Position numbers and translations under genes: made by a program | Notes under the pieces: model-generated | Databases searched by the model: none | Told to the model about the DNA's origin: nothing | Seen by the model: the letters and a program-made list of their open reading frames with translations, nothing else | Part shown: one piece after another, positions 35,537-47,414 of the stretch | Numbering within the stretch: the first letter of the stretch is position 1 | Layout: the number at the start of each line of letters is the position of its first letter | Source: Achatina immaculata | Taxonomy: Eukaryota > Mollusca > Gastropoda > Stylommatophora > Achatinidae | Reading direction: 5' to 3' | DNA length: 64,000 bases | Assembly (NCBI GenBank): GCA_009760885.1 | Contig: CM019715.1 | Coordinates: 23,463,642 to 23,527,641, forward strand

Positions 35537-36835
35537 GAAGCGGAGCCTTAAATATGTTGGCACCAGAAAATGTAACCGCCCCCGTTACGTTAACTGCCTA
35601 GTAGTCTAGGAAATGTTAACTGCCTAGTAGTCTAGGAAATGTTAACTGCCTAGTAGTCTAGGAAATGTTAACTGCCTAGTAGTCTAGGAAATGTTAACTG
35701 CCTAGTAGTCTAGGAAATGTTAACTGCCTAGTAGTCTAGGAAATGTTAACTGCCTAGTAGTCTAGGAAATGTTAACTGCCTAGTAGTCTAGGAAATGTTA
35801 ACTGCCTAGTAGTCTAGGAAATGTTAACTGCCTAGTAGTCTAGGAAATGTTAACTGCCTAGTAGTCTAGGAAATGTTAACTGCCTAGTAGTCTAGGAAAT
35901 GTTAACTGCCTAGTAGTCTACGAAATGAAAACTATCCCCTTTCCCACTTTGCATGAGGGATTCACATGTGAGTAGTGTGACATATATCATCGCATGCAAA
36001 AGATGTAGGATAACGTATATTGGTGAGACTGGCCTCATGATGATGATGATGATGCAAAACCAGTCTGTACGACATCACTTAGCATGCTTCGAAACCAGTC
36101 CCGAATCATTTCAATGGTCCAAATCACAGAGGCAAATCTGATTTTCTAGTAGCAGCCATCAAACAATGTCATGCAAATGACACAAGCCACTTAGGGCTTG
36201 AGAATGAACCGCTACATTCAGTATTATGGGACGCTGGAACCACACGGGTTGAACTCGTTATTCAGCTACACCTAATTTTCTCATCTTTAACAGTCATAAT
36301 CCCTATCCACTAAGCTCCACTCCCTTCTCACTTGTTATACATGTTCTGAACCTTCTCACAGCATCACATTACAACCCTCTACCCTAACTATAATCATCTA
36401 TTTCACCTTCTTCTGGCTAGGTTAACACTGTATCACTCTCTCCATGGTTTTCCCACCCACCACCCTCAGTTACGACCCACCTATCACACATCATAAGTCT
36501 CCATTTAAACATTCTCTACGCTCCACCAATCCCATTTATGAAGAAGCGTTGGACAAGATACGTCTTCTTACAAGCTACAGCTAAGTACCATATTCATTTT
36601 ATTTCATATTTTTAAACATAGCATTCACGTGAATCTATACTTTATCTGCTCTCTCTATTTCTTCGTCCTGTATGTTTTTGTATGATTAAGGCTCACGCCG
36701 AAACGTCACAACTTTGTAATCGTTAAGTAATAAAATGGTTCCTACTTTTTTCTAGCTTATACATTCTGGTATCACATCTTTACTGCAGTGCTTCGTGTAT
36801 AGTTGTGTACATATACACTAATTATTGTGTGTTAC
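35537..36835 (+). mobile_element. Penelope-derived insertion (with 26-bp array) nested in LINE-A copy 2
   Basis: The insertion splits LINE-A copy 2. Left flank TCCTGTACAACCACTT (35521-35536) and right flank TCCTGTAAAGCCGTCA (36836-36851) are both versions of one LINE-A segment (TCCTGTACAGCCATCA near 3745), so a target duplication of about 16 bp is likely. The insert holds 53 bp of unknown sequence, thirteen 26-bp repeats (35590-35927) and GIY-YIG unit 1 (35928-36835). The unit reads VTYIIACKRCRITYIGETGL, then a trinucleotide ATG run (about 36036-36057) replaces the middle of the domain. The 3' part includes GGCTCACGCCGAAACGTC and AATAAA. Confidence 0.82.
35590..35927. repeat. Tandem array, 26-bp unit, exactly 13 copies
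   Basis: The unit starts TTAACTGCCTAGTAGTCTAG and ends GAAATG. All copies are identical by eye except the last, which has TCTACG. 338 bp is 13 x 26. The near-perfect identity points to very recent expansion. Confidence 0.96.
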
Positions 36836-37145
36836 TCCTGTAAAGCCGTCAGTTTCTCAAAACGGTTCTTCACTTCTATACCGTATTGTTTTGACATTTT
36901 TGTAACATCAAAGCGAAGTGGTCTTGATCCCGTAACTGTCATTTTTATTGTTATCTTCATGTCTGCTATTAATAACTCATGGTCCGTGTCACAATCAGCA
37001 CCTGGTAAAGTTTTTGCTGATATTATACTTGATCTCCACCTTCTTTGCACTAAAATGTAATCTATGTGATTCTTGGCTTTCCAATCAGATGATGTCCATG
37101 TGTAAAGTCTTCTTGGATGTTGTCTGAAACGTGCGTTAGCACTCA
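36836..37145 (-). mobile_element. LINE-A copy 2, 5' part (endonuclease)
   Basis: The minus strand reads YTWTSSDWKAKNHIDYILVQ and ADCDTDHELLIADM, the endonuclease end seen in copy 1. It joins the 35536 break. The element stops near 37145, its 5' truncation point. Confidence 0.85.
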
Positions 37146-37529
37146 ATAGGTAACAAAATAGGACTTGAGATAAGAAGAAAAACAAAACAGACAAAACTAA
37201 TGAAGAACCTAGTAGCGTAAGGTAAAATGAGAAGTATATTTTGAAGAAACAGCGACAGAAGGAAGGAGACACGAGGAAAAGAAGTTAGGACCAGAATAGC
37301 AAAGGCAGCGTTGGTCTTTTAGATTCTTGAGAAAAAATATGGAAGTCAGAACTCATTAGCACAAGAACAAAGCTTAGGATATTCAACTAACAGATAATAC
37401 TCATCCTTATACACACGTATATGAAAGCTGGAAAACACCTAAAGAAACAAAGACCGGACTATACGCATTCTAAAACAAATGTTTACGAAAAATCTTACAT
37501 CGTACATCTTACATCCTTCTCGTGCCGTT
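37146..37529. other. No gene recognised
   Basis: A/G-rich unique sequence between two LINE fragments. Confidence 0.4.
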
Positions 37530-38345
37530 AAACGTCACATAGGGCTCGCTTGGTAGTTCGTCAATTTTTCCTATTCTCGGCGAGTCTTTCAACCTCATCA
37601 GGGGATGTTATTCCCACTAAACTGGCTTCTCTTAACAATTTCCTCTTAGAGTTTCACGTGGTCGACCTCTTTTTCTTCGGCCTGTTGTGCTCCATTTGAT
37701 AGCTTGTTTTGGTATTCTCTGATTGTTTCTTCTCACCACATGGCCTACATATGTCCATCTTCTTTTTCTGATCACTCATGAGACAGGTTGTTGTTAGCTC
37801 ATCTGCCTTATCTCTGCATTGTTCTTGAATTCACTTTATACCGAGTATTTTCCTTAGGCATTTGTTTTCAAAAGAGTCTAATTTCTTGTCTATTTCTTAT
37901 GTGATTTTCAGCTTTCGCATGCATAAATGAGGGTGGATATCACATTTGAATTAGATAATCTTAAATTGGTTTTTATGCTTACAACTTTTGAATTCCATAT
38001 GTTCTCAAGATTTTTGAAGGACAATGTTGCTTTTGCAATTTCAATTCTAACTTCCTTCCTGGTGTCACCATCCTGGTCTATGTAGCTTTCAAGGTATGCA
38101 AATTGGTTTACTCCATCAACAGCTGTTCCTTCTACGTATATTTTTCCTTCTTGATTAATGAGAAGTTTCATTATTTTTGTTTTGTCTTTGTTAATTTCGA
38201 GACCTTTTCTGCTAGCCAAGGAAGACAGGGAATCTGCTTTTTTTTCCTGCATCGATTTCACGTTGTCACTGTGAAAAATACCCTGTATAAAATGGGATGA
38301 ATCCAAGACTAAAGTAGAGATAAGAGAAACAACATTCGACAAACG
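37530..38345 (-). mobile_element. LINE-C 3' fragment, copy 2
   Basis: The minus strand carries the end of an RT: RKGLEINKDKTKIMK, FAYLESYIDQDGDTRKEV, LENIWNSK and SNVISTLIYACES (frame 37908-38342). The frameshifted C-terminal domain follows, down to SLVGITSPDEVERLAENRK-like codons and a short tail near 37500-37540. It overlaps in content with 14600-15055 and extends further 5'. Confidence 0.8.
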
Positions 38346-38349
38346 GTCT

Positions 38350-38600
38350 CAGCACTGATCAAGAAAAGGATATGGCAAATGTGGGCCACGTGGTTAGGAG
38401 AAACAATGAGAGAATCACAAAGCAAGTCATCTAGTGGGAAAAACATCTGAAAAAAATGGAAAAAGAGGCACTGAGACTAAGATGATTTGCTTCAAATCCC
38501 TTGATGAAATTGAGAAGTGTGCCGAGAATACGAGAACAGAGCCTCATGGCGAGACATACTGCAAGTCCCATGGGACGCATGACGATATATATATATATAT
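38350..38600 (+). mobile_element. LINE-I C-terminal relic
   Basis: The plus strand holds NNERITKQVI and SLDEIEKCAENTRTEPHGET in two frames, a degenerate LINE C-terminal domain (RRWxGHVxRRxxxRI then a Arg/Trp-rich end). It stops at an (AT)n run (38585-38604). Confidence 0.45.
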
Positions 38601-38929
38601 ATATGCATCGCCAGATACTGGCGTTTGAACACACGTTGTTGGCGTGTCGTAGAAAGTTCTCAAAGACACCCCATAGATTCTGCAGACAAGCATTTAAGAT
38701 TTTCGTTATCTGAGCCCTATTCTTGATCTAGAAACTGGCGAAGTTGGCGGAGGATTTACGGCGCTCGAAGTCAGTTTTTGTATGTAGCCAGTTTTAATGC
38801 TCGTCTGAGGGCAACGTCACGAAAGAACACAGCCATAAGACTAACAGCTCCAGACATCTTAATCGCCTGTGAGGCTGCTGTGTTTAGAGGATAAAGCCTG
38901 AACGTGATTTCAAAACTGGCCCAGAGCAG
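38601..38929. other. Unrecognised; possible coding remnant on minus strand
   Basis: A 75-codon minus frame (38771-38998) reads smoothly with balanced composition (SGAVSLMAVFFRDVALRRAL) but I do not recognise it. Confidence 0.3.
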
Positions 38930-39190
38930 AAGACTGAGGAAATAACTTGTATCATCCAGGGTTTGGTGACGGCTAGAGAACATAACGTGTATCATCAAGG
39001 GTTTGGTGACGGCTAGAGAACATAACTTGTATCATCAAGGGTTTGCTGATGGCTAGAGAAAATAATTAGTGTCATCCAGGGTTTGGTGACGGCTAGAGAA
39101 AATAACTTGTATCATCAGGGGCTTCGTGATTGTTAAAGAAAATAATTTGTATCATCAAGGCTTTACTGAAAGCTGGAAAAAATAACTTGT
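38930..39190. repeat. Minisatellite, about 40-bp unit, about 6 copies
   Basis: AACTTGTATCATCAAGGGTT followed by TGGTGACGGCTAGAGAA repeats, decaying to the right. Confidence 0.88.
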
Positions 39191-39194
39191 ATCT

Positions 39195-39355
<161 letters not shown>

Positions 39356-39849
39356 CGCCTCTAGTAAATTATCTCTCCCGTCTAGTATCTATGTATCTGC
39401 CTGTCCGTCTGTTTGTCTGTATGTCTGTCTGTCTGTCTGTGTGCTGCCTGCTTGTCTGTTTCTGTCTATCTATGTGCTCACCAATATACATTTTATACGG
39501 TACGGAAGAATATTTAACATTCAAACTCGTCCCCCAATCAAACATACCCACCAAATAACTTGACAAGTGAATTATGAAGAAGGAACTTTTCATTTTTTAC
39601 TCTCCTATCCTAAAATCCTTCGAAGATTTAAATTTAAAGAAAGCAATTGAACCATACGTAATAAATATCACCCCCCCCCGCAAACAAACAAAAAAATAAC
39701 AGATTTTTTCAAAATTATTTTTGTCCAGAGTCTTCCACTGGAAACCTTCCATATCACCGTTCAATATTGTCTTCCACGAATATTCCACTGATCTCCTCGA
39801 GATTCTGTCTGAGCTAGAAGAACATAAACGACTTTCTGATACTTTCCCC
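39356..39849. other. No gene recognised
   Basis: Includes a GTCTGT-rich stretch at 39400-39440 and a C run near 39671. No gene is supported. Confidence 0.4.
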
Positions 39850-40435
39850 TGCTTCACTTTCCCGTGCCTCACTTTCCCGTGCCTCACTTTCCCCTGCCTC
39901 ACTTCCCCGTGCCTCACTTTCCCCTGCCTCACTTTCCCCTGCCTCACTTTCCCGTGCCTCACTTTCCCCTGCCTCACTTCCCCGTGCCTCACTTTCCCCT
40001 GCCTCACTTTCCCCTGCCTCACTTTCCCGTGCCTCACTTTCCCCTGCCTCACTTCCCCGTGCCTCACTTTCCCCTGCTTCACTTTCCCCTGTTTCACTTT
40101 CCCCTGCCTCACTTTCCCGTGCCTCACTTTCCCCTGCCTCACTTTCCCGTGCTTCACTTTCCCCTGCTTCACTTTCCCCTGCTTCACTTTCCCCTGCTTC
40201 ACTTTCCCGTGCCTCACTTTCCCCTGCTTCACTTTCCCGTGCCTCACTTTCCCCTGCTTCACTTTCCCCTGCTTCACTTTCCCCTGCTTCACTTTCCCGT
40301 GCCTCACTTTCCCCTGCTTCACTTTCCCCTGCTTCACTTTCCCCTGCTTCACTTTCCCCTGCTTCACTTTCCCCTGCTTCACTTTCCCGTGCCTCACTTT
40401 CCCCTGCTTCACTTTCCCCTGCTTCACTTTCCCTG
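39850..40435. repeat. Minisatellite, 15-bp unit, about 39 copies
   Basis: ACTTTCCCCTGCTTC and variants (GTGCCTC, CCCC for TCCC). Because 15 is divisible by 3, both strands stay open for 200-276 codons (GKVKQ or CFTFP pentapeptides). The A/G-rich strand frame 39597-40427 would encode a Lys-rich pentapeptide repeat, but it has no signal of being a gene. Confidence 0.95.
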
Positions 40436-40669
40436 GTTTATTCTACCTGACGGGTGAGGGAAACTCCATCAGTGTGGTGGAATAAGTTCAACTGACCAAT
40501 CAGAAAAAAAGGGAAATTTTTCATTTCATCGATTTTTGTAGTTTGAACTAAAGGCCGAGCGGCCCTGAACTGTTCAACTTTGCAGAAATGTTGTACGTTC
40601 GGCAAAACTTGATTCACACAACATGTTATGTTAGTACTTTGTAATGCTGTCTTCAGACACACGGGCGTC

Positions 40670-41520
40670 CTTACATCCTGGTTGTTTTGTTGTCTTCATA
40701 CAACCCCTAACATCCTAGTTTTATTTTCTTCATACAACCCCTAACATCCTAGTTTTATTTTCTTCATACAACCCCTGACATCCTAGTTTTATTTTATTCA
40801 TACAACCCCTGACATCCTAGTTTTGTTGTCTTCATACAACCCCTAACATCCTAGTTTTATTTTCTTCATACAATCCCAAACATCCTAGTTTTATTTTCTT
40901 CATAAACTCCCAAACATCCTAGTTTTATTTTCCTTCATAAACTCCACAACATCCTAGTTTTATTTTCATCATACAATCCCAAACATCCTAGTTTTATTTT
41001 CTTCATACAATCCCAAACATCCTAGTTTTATTTTCTTCATACAATCCCAAACATCCTAGTTTTATTTTCTTCATACAATCCCAAACATCCTAGTTTTATT
41101 TTCTTCATACAATCCCAAACATCCTAGTTTTATTTTCTTCATAAATTCCCCAACATCCTAGTTTTATTTTCCTTCATAAACTCCACAACATCCTAGTTTT
41201 ATTTTATTCATACAATCCCAAACATCCTAGTTTTATTTTCTTCATACAATCCCAAACATCCTAGTTTTATTTTCTTCATACACTCCCAAACATCCTAGTT
41301 TTATTTTCTTCATACAATCCCAAACATCCTAGTTTTATTTTCTTCATACACTCCCAAACATCCTAGTTTTATTTTCTTCATACAATCTCAAACATCCTAG
41401 TTTTATATTCTTCATACACTTCCCAACATCCTAGTTTTATTTTATTCATACACTCCCAAACATCCTACTTTAATTTTCTTAATATACTCCCCACATTCTG
41501 ATTATATTTTCTTTATACAC
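40670..41520. repeat. Minisatellite, 34-bp unit, about 24 copies
   Basis: CATCCTAGTTTTATTTTCTT followed by CATACAATCCCAA repeats. Left units carry ACCCCTAA, central ones ATCCCAAA. Variants group by neighbourhood. Confidence 0.93.
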
Positions 41521-42164
41521 TCCCTAAAAAAAAACATCCGGGAAAAAATTCATAACCGTTTTGCCTGCTGTTAGTTTGTGTCAAATTATGCCCCAGTAAA
41601 ATAACGTCATCAAGTCCATTTCTGAGAAACTGACAAGCAATTTCACAGATAAACCTCGGATTCAAATTACTTCTTCAAAGTTCTTTTAATGAGCCGATGC
41701 TGAGGTGAACAGCCCTACACGCAAAACTGAAAACTGAAAGTAAGATTTGACCAATTTCAATTTTATGACGAGTAATCAAATTGTTTCCCATGATTTCAAA
41801 AGTGGGATTTCGCTGGCTGGGAGGGGGGGAGGGGGAACCCAGTATCTATTAATCTTCCTTTTGAAGCAGAGATTGTGGGGAAGAGGGAAGTAAAGAGTGT
41901 AAGATGTTTTTAGTTGTCATTGTCTGGAATGCAAGATGACTTGTTGTAGTGAGACGACCCTGCAAACACCAGCCACGAGGAGATGCCCAAGAGTATCAAC
42001 TGCAAGGGTTAGTTAGGTGGGATAAATTGTATTTAATCTGGACAACTTTCACACGTTCTTTTTTCTTTTGGGTCTAAGCTCTTCGATATCCCTGTCGGCA
42101 TATTATTTATTCAGCAAACAGGGACTGATGTAGCAATAATGTGTTGATTTTTTTCTCGTCTGTG
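41521..42164. other. No gene recognised
   Basis: Unique sequence with a G-rich tract near 41820. Confidence 0.4.
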
Positions 42165-42690
42165 CCATGGTGATATTCCCTGGCATGATAATAGTCCCTT
42201 TCATGATGATAGTTCTTGGCATGATGTTAGTCCCTTTCATGATGATAGTCCCTGATATGATGTTAGTCCCTGATATGATGCTAGTCCCTGATATGATGTT
42301 AGTCCCTGACTTGATGCTAGTCCCTGACTTGATGTTAGTCCCTGACTCGATGCTAGTCCCTGATATGATGTTAGTTCCTGACTTGATGTTAGTCCCTGAC
42401 TTGATGCTAGTCCCTGATATGCTAGTCCCTGACTTGATGTTAGTCCCTGACTTGATATTAGTCCCTGACTTGATGTTAGTCCCTGATATGATGTTAGTCC
42501 CTAATATGATGCTAGTCCCTGACTTGATGTTAGTCCCTGACTTGATGCTAGTCCCTGATATGATGCTAATCCCTAGTATGATGTTAGTCCCTGATATGAT
42601 GTTAGTCCCTGACTTGATGCTAGTCCCTGACTTGATGTTAGTCCCTGACTTGATGTTAGTCCCTAACTTGATACTAGTCCCTTACATTAC
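42165..42690. repeat. Minisatellite, 18-bp unit, about 28 copies
   Basis: TTAGTCCCTGATATGATG and close variants. The 18-bp period leaves a 233-codon plus frame of MLVPDL-type hexapeptides. The frame starts just upstream (42167) and ends in unique sequence; I treat it as an artefact. Confidence 0.93.
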
Positions 42691-42764
42691 CAGACTGTGC
42701 TATTTCATCCTAAAACAAGAGATAGTATTACTGTGTTTATCAGAAGCCTCTGACCTGTCAGTCT

Positions 42765-42860
42765 GTGACACGATACTGTCAAAACATATTTTTGTGGCAA
42801 GATACTGTCAAAACATATTTTTGTGGCAAAATACTGTCAAAACATATTTGTGTGACAAAG
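42765..42860. repeat. 29-bp repeat, 3 copies
   Basis: GATACTGTCAAAACATATTT followed by TTGTGGCAA. Confidence 0.85.
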
Positions 42861-43227
42861 CAGTATGAAACATGAGGTGGCAGATTGATATGTTCTTAAT
42901 ATGAGTGGATCTGAAAGGAAATAATGATTTTCAGATCCTTTTTAAGTACTAGAGAAATATATCCCTGCTCACTCCCTATCTGATATTATGCCAGAGTTAC
43001 AAGATCTTCACCTGAGGCATGGAATTACTAGCTCGTGTTAAAAGCTAGATCCGGCACATACAACGCTGCCTTTGTTATAAGATTACAAGCAACTCAATCA
43101 CCGCGCTCAAAGTGCTCAGTATGAAACATTATGTGTTGTACTGCGTGCTGGTGCTAAACACATATGCTGACTGTATCACACTGTGGTGTGACGAACTTGC
43201 AGATATGCAGTAACAACGCCACGAGCA
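42861..43227. other. No gene recognised
   Basis: Unique sequence left of a LINE-A tip. Confidence 0.4.
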
Positions 43228-43315
43228 TTCCCTTGCCCACAACCGAGAGGCCTACAGGAGAGCTGTTAGGGAGGCAACGTTCCCCAAGGGACATGCAAAT
43301 GAATGAAAGAATGAA
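43228..43315 (+). mobile_element. LINE-A 3' tip
   Basis: CCCACAACCGAGAGGCCTAC through GGGACATGCAAATGAATGAA matches the last 25 codons and tail of LINE-A. It is severely 5' truncated. Confidence 0.85.
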
Positions 43316-44394
43316 TGAATGTGGGCTAGGTCTTTTTAGGGTTATACGAGGTTCTCTGGCCACTGTCATTGTTGGTTTTGAGTCATGATATAAAAATATG
43401 GGCGAATCACTCCACCAACCACAGTCTCAGACATTTTAAACAATTTTCACTAAACATTTTCCTCATTAACTGAGCATGCTGTCTTCTTTCAATAAAAGAA
43501 AAGAAAAATTCACTCCTACCTTTTTCAGGTCATCGCAAACTGTTTCTCTCAGTCTGTTTCCACCTTTTGGTTGAGTTTCCTCATAAATATTCTATTTCTT
43601 CTTTTTTTTTTCCTTTTAGTTTCCTATTTCTTGTTTAATATTTTCTCCCATGATTTGTCTTCCAGTTTTTCCTCTTTCTTTCCATCTTTAATTCAGCTTG
43701 TTTTCTTTTTCTTCCCCTTTTTTATAATCTTTCAATTCCTCCTCTTCTTCTCAAGTTTCGCAATTTTTTTCTCAGTTGCTTCCTTCCTCTCAGTAACTTT
43801 TCATTTCTTCATTGCGTTTGTTACTCTTCTTTTTCTTTCTATTTTCATCTCACGTTTTCCATTTATTTTGAAGTAACAAAAAAAAAAAACCAAACTAATC
43901 CACCTGACAAGTTTAAGGAGCTGTGTTGATAGAACTGTACGATTCAACTGTAGCAATTTTTGTTGTTGTTGAAATCTTAACTTGGCAAATCTCTTCTCCT
44001 ACCTTGCGATCAATCACACACCAGTGAGCGTACCCGGTTTCAGAAATAAATAATTTTCTTTGCTACAAAATAAAGAAAAAGAAGGAAACATTTGAAACTG
44101 TCAGTCACACTTGTTTTTCCTACACGCTTCTTCTTCTTCTTCTTCTTCGTCTTCTTCTTCTTCTTCTCTATTTTTTGTCTCTCGGTTTTCATTTATAGTC
44201 TTGTTTAATTGGCTAATGGAAAGACACGCTGTTTTAACAATTTTAGGTCGAATAATCCATTTGCTGCCACTTTTCTTTCTTCATTTCTTTCATTCTTTCT
44301 TTCTTCTTTATTTCTGCCTTTCTTTTTTATTTAAATAAATGCTCGTAGAGATTGATGATAAACAGACACAGACTGGCCCACAGATGGATGAACG
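43316..44394. other. T/C-rich low-complexity region, no gene
   Basis: Frames of 75-101 codons (43571-43876, 44111-44338) are F/S-rich and follow a polypyrimidine bias. A (TTC)n run lies at 44127-44166. Confidence 0.5.
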
Positions 44395-44395
44395 A

Positions 44396-44449
<54 letters not shown>

Positions 44450-44462
44450 GGATGGATGGATG

Positions 44463-44497
<35 letters not shown>

Positions 44498-44502
44498 GGA
44501 TG

Positions 44503-44600
<98 letters not shown>
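44395..44600. repeat. Microsatellite (GATA)n with (GATG)n islands
   Basis: A long GATA run is interrupted twice by GATG units (about 44448-44463 and 44495-44502). Confidence 0.96.
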
Positions 44601-45000
44601 CAAAACTAAAATAGTGTATCAGAAAATAAAAATTTAAATAATTATCACTTTCACTGTTCGGTAGATTAGTCTCCCCTGTTCCCGCTAGTCCTGGAGTTCA
44701 CCTCAAAAATATACGGGATAATAAAACATTTAAGGCAAAAATTTACGAGCAATTTTTGCTCAATTTTATTTGTCTGAAATTAGAGCGAGGAGAACTCTTG
44801 TGAATCTGCGAGCTTTCCGAGAAAATTATTTTGTATTTATCCGACCCTGCGTTTGCTGAGGGCAACTATTTTCCTACTTCCTCAATCACTGTTATCAGCG
44901 GCCGTTTCCGGCTGTGTTGGATGTTCAAGGTATCGTCTAAAGCTTTTAACTTGCCTTGTCTGATAAAGCTGGGGACAGTAATCGCGGACGTAGAAGAAAC
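44601..45000. other. No gene recognised
   Basis: AT-rich unique sequence. Confidence 0.4.
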
Positions 45001-45145
45001 ATTGTCAAGGTTTTGATAGAAGAAACACTTTCAAGGTTTTGATAGAAGAAACACCGTCAAGGTTTTGATAGAAGAAATACTGTCAAGGTTTTGATAGAAT
45101 AAACACTGCCAAGATATTGATAGAACAAACACTGTCATGGTTTCG
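45001..45145. repeat. Minisatellite, about 27-bp unit, 5 copies
   Basis: TCAAGGTTTTGATAGAAGAA followed by ACACTG. Confidence 0.88.
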
Positions 45146-45214
45146 ACTGTTCGCGTGTCTACCTGTTTAGGTTTGAGATAATATAAATTACCTGGAACAT
45201 AATAGGAGAGATTC

Positions 45215-45665
45215 TCTCCGTATTTCTGTAACGCTCCAGTTTTTTTATGGGGAACAGGTCGCTGGCCTATCCCACAACTTCCTTAGTCGTCTCTTACGAC
45301 ATATGTGGAAAGTGGCAGTGGTCCTATTCTTTTTTTCACAAGATCTGGGCCCCGGTAACCATAAGGACCAGAACCTATGAACCTACCAATCAGATCTAGA
45401 AAATGGAGGTGGACTGGCCACACTCTGAGGATACCCGACACCAGCATAGCAAGACAGGCACTGACACGGAATCCTCAAGGAAATAGAAAACGAGGAAGAC
45501 CTAGACTTACTTGGAGAAGAGAAATTATGACAGTGCTCAGAGATAAAGGGATACGCATGGAAGGAAGCAGAGAATAATTCCAAGAACAGGGATGACTGGA
45601 GAGCCTTTATCCGTGGCCTATGCTCTCAAGGGAGTGGAAGGCGATGATGATTATGATGATGATGA
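45215..45665 (+). mobile_element. LINE-D 3' end, copy 2
   Basis: Plus-strand frame 45377-45577 reads RKWRWTGHTLRIPDTSIARQ and a GNRKRGRPRLTW motif, continuing in a shifted frame to the GLCSQGSGR-like end and a (GAT)n tail. This is the C-terminal domain of a LINE. Upstream, TTTCTGTAACGCTCCAG, a T run and the GGCCTATCCC...CTTACGACAT segment match the 25 kb copy, so both begin at one boundary, as a short transposing unit would. Confidence 0.78.
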
Positions 45666-46323
45666 ATAGCTGAAAGAAACAGTAGAAAAACAACTCCTTG
45701 TAATTTAAGTTTTGTTATATAGTCATCTATAACACTTGGACAGTCTCAGGATAATAGTAATATTTTGTTCTGTAAGAGAGATGTGGCCGACCTTTGTACT
45801 CTCTCCTCAGTAACAACGATCATATGGATGCTGGCAATGATAATCCTTGCAGAGATGATGACGACGACAGAGGAATTGACGATGATAAGAATTAAGAATA
45901 TGAAGATAAGATGATAACGATTATGAAGAAGACCTCACACTGCAGTAGTTTTCCTAGCTAACCAGGGTTGAACAACAAGATCAGGCAATATCCGCTGCAG
46001 GAAGTAGCAGTACTAACCTTCTGATTGGGTACTGCCAGGATAGATAGCATCTGTACTTTATAATACCTGTATCAAGGTATCGCCTGTATCAAGGGCGAGT
46101 GGTGGGTAAGAGAGTGAGGAACTTGGCTACTTTCAGTTCGCAAACCGTGGCGATCAAAGGGATATCACTGTTTTTTTCCCTTTTTGTTTTAAGCCAGGCG
46201 AAAAATATAAACTAAGTATTCAAACAATGACACTGTTCAGAAAAAGGGTCTAATTAACTAAGCATATAGAGTAACTAACTAAACCTATAACATAATTATT
46301 TAACTCTACAAAGTGACCTTTTC
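45666..46323. other. No gene recognised
   Basis: Unique sequence with GAT-rich parts near 45850-45930. Confidence 0.4.
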
Positions 46324-47234
46324 CAAAACTATCCTCACTCTTCATGTGGGATTCACATGCGAGTCCCGTAATGTGATATATGTCATCGTATGCAAAAGAT
46401 GCAGGATAACGTATATTGGTGAGACTGGCCTCAGATTAGGGGACCGCATGCAGAAACATCTGCACGATATTGCCCAGCATACTTCAAAACCAGTACCAAA
46501 TCATTTCAATGGCCCAAACCACAGAGGCAAATCTGATTTTCTGGTAACAGCCATCAAACAATGTCACGCAGATAACACAAGCCACCCAGCGCTTGAGAAC
46601 GAACCGCTATATTCAGGATTATGGAACGCTGGAACCACATGGTTTAAACTTGCTATTCAGCTACACTTAACATTCTCCTCTTTAACAATCATAATCCCTT
46701 TCCACTAAGTTCCACTCTCTTCTCACTTGTTACACATGTTCAGAACCTCCTCACAGCATCACATTACAACCCCTCTACCCTGACTATAATCATCTATTTC
46801 ACCTTCTTCTGGTTAGGTTAACATTGTACCACTCTCTCTTCCCTCCACTGTTTCCCCACCCACCACTCCCAGTTACGACTCACCGACCACACATCACAGG
46901 TTTCCATTCAAACAGTCTCTACGCCCTACCATGCCCATTTCTGACACACAGCGTCGAATAAGACACATCTTCTTACAGTATCAGCTAACTGCTCTATTCA
47001 TTATTCATTTTTTAAAATATAGCATTCATGTGAATCTATCTCCTCTCTCTATTTCTTCGTCTTGTATATTTTTGTATGATTAAGGCTCACGTCGAAACGT
47101 CACAACTTTGTAATCGTTAAGTAATAAAGCTGTTCCTACTTTTTTCCTAGTTTATACATTTTGATATCAAAGCTTTACTGCAGTGCTTCATATATAGTTG
47201 TATACTTATACACTAATTTTTTGTGTTACTTATT
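46324..47234 (+). mobile_element. Penelope-like GIY-YIG unit 2
   Basis: The plus-strand frame 46313-46708 encodes a GIY-YIG endonuclease of the type found at the C-terminus of Penelope-like elements. It has SRNVIYVIVCKRCRITYIGE (the two catalytic strands with an inserted C-K-R-C pair), then RLGDRMQKHLHDIA with the catalytic Arg, PVPNHF and a C-terminal ENEPLYSGLWN stretch. No reverse transcriptase precedes it. About 500 bp of non-coding 3' sequence follow, with GGCTCACGTCGAAACGTC and AATAAA. It is the best preserved of the three units. The nuclease would cut target DNA for insertion. The frame is intact, but translation start and RT are lacking, so activity on its own is unlikely. Confidence 0.82.
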
Positions 47235-47414
47235 CTTCGAGGATTCATTTCTTTGCATATCATTCTTGGAATGTTATTTAAATCATCATCATCATCATCA
47301 TCATTGATTGCCATGATGACAAGCGACATTAGTGATGATTCTCCACAAACTCGTAACTTTGTATTTTCCATCAGTGCAGTCAGTGATCTTCTAACACGCC
47401 AGGGGACGAGTAGG
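47235..47414. repeat. Unique sequence with (CAT)n
   Basis: A trinucleotide run lies at about 47283-47306. Nothing else is recognised. Confidence 0.7.

Noticed and set aside
35590..35927. Thirteen perfect 26-bp repeats as a possible CRISPR or integron-like array
   Set aside because: No spacers, and it lies inside a transposon insertion. It is a recent tandem expansion.
38771..38998. 75-codon minus frame as a host exon
   Set aside because: Composition is plausible, but no domain, splice signal or continuation could be supported.
43571..43876. 101-codon F/S-rich frame
   Set aside because: Polypyrimidine low-complexity sequence; hydrophobicity results from T content.
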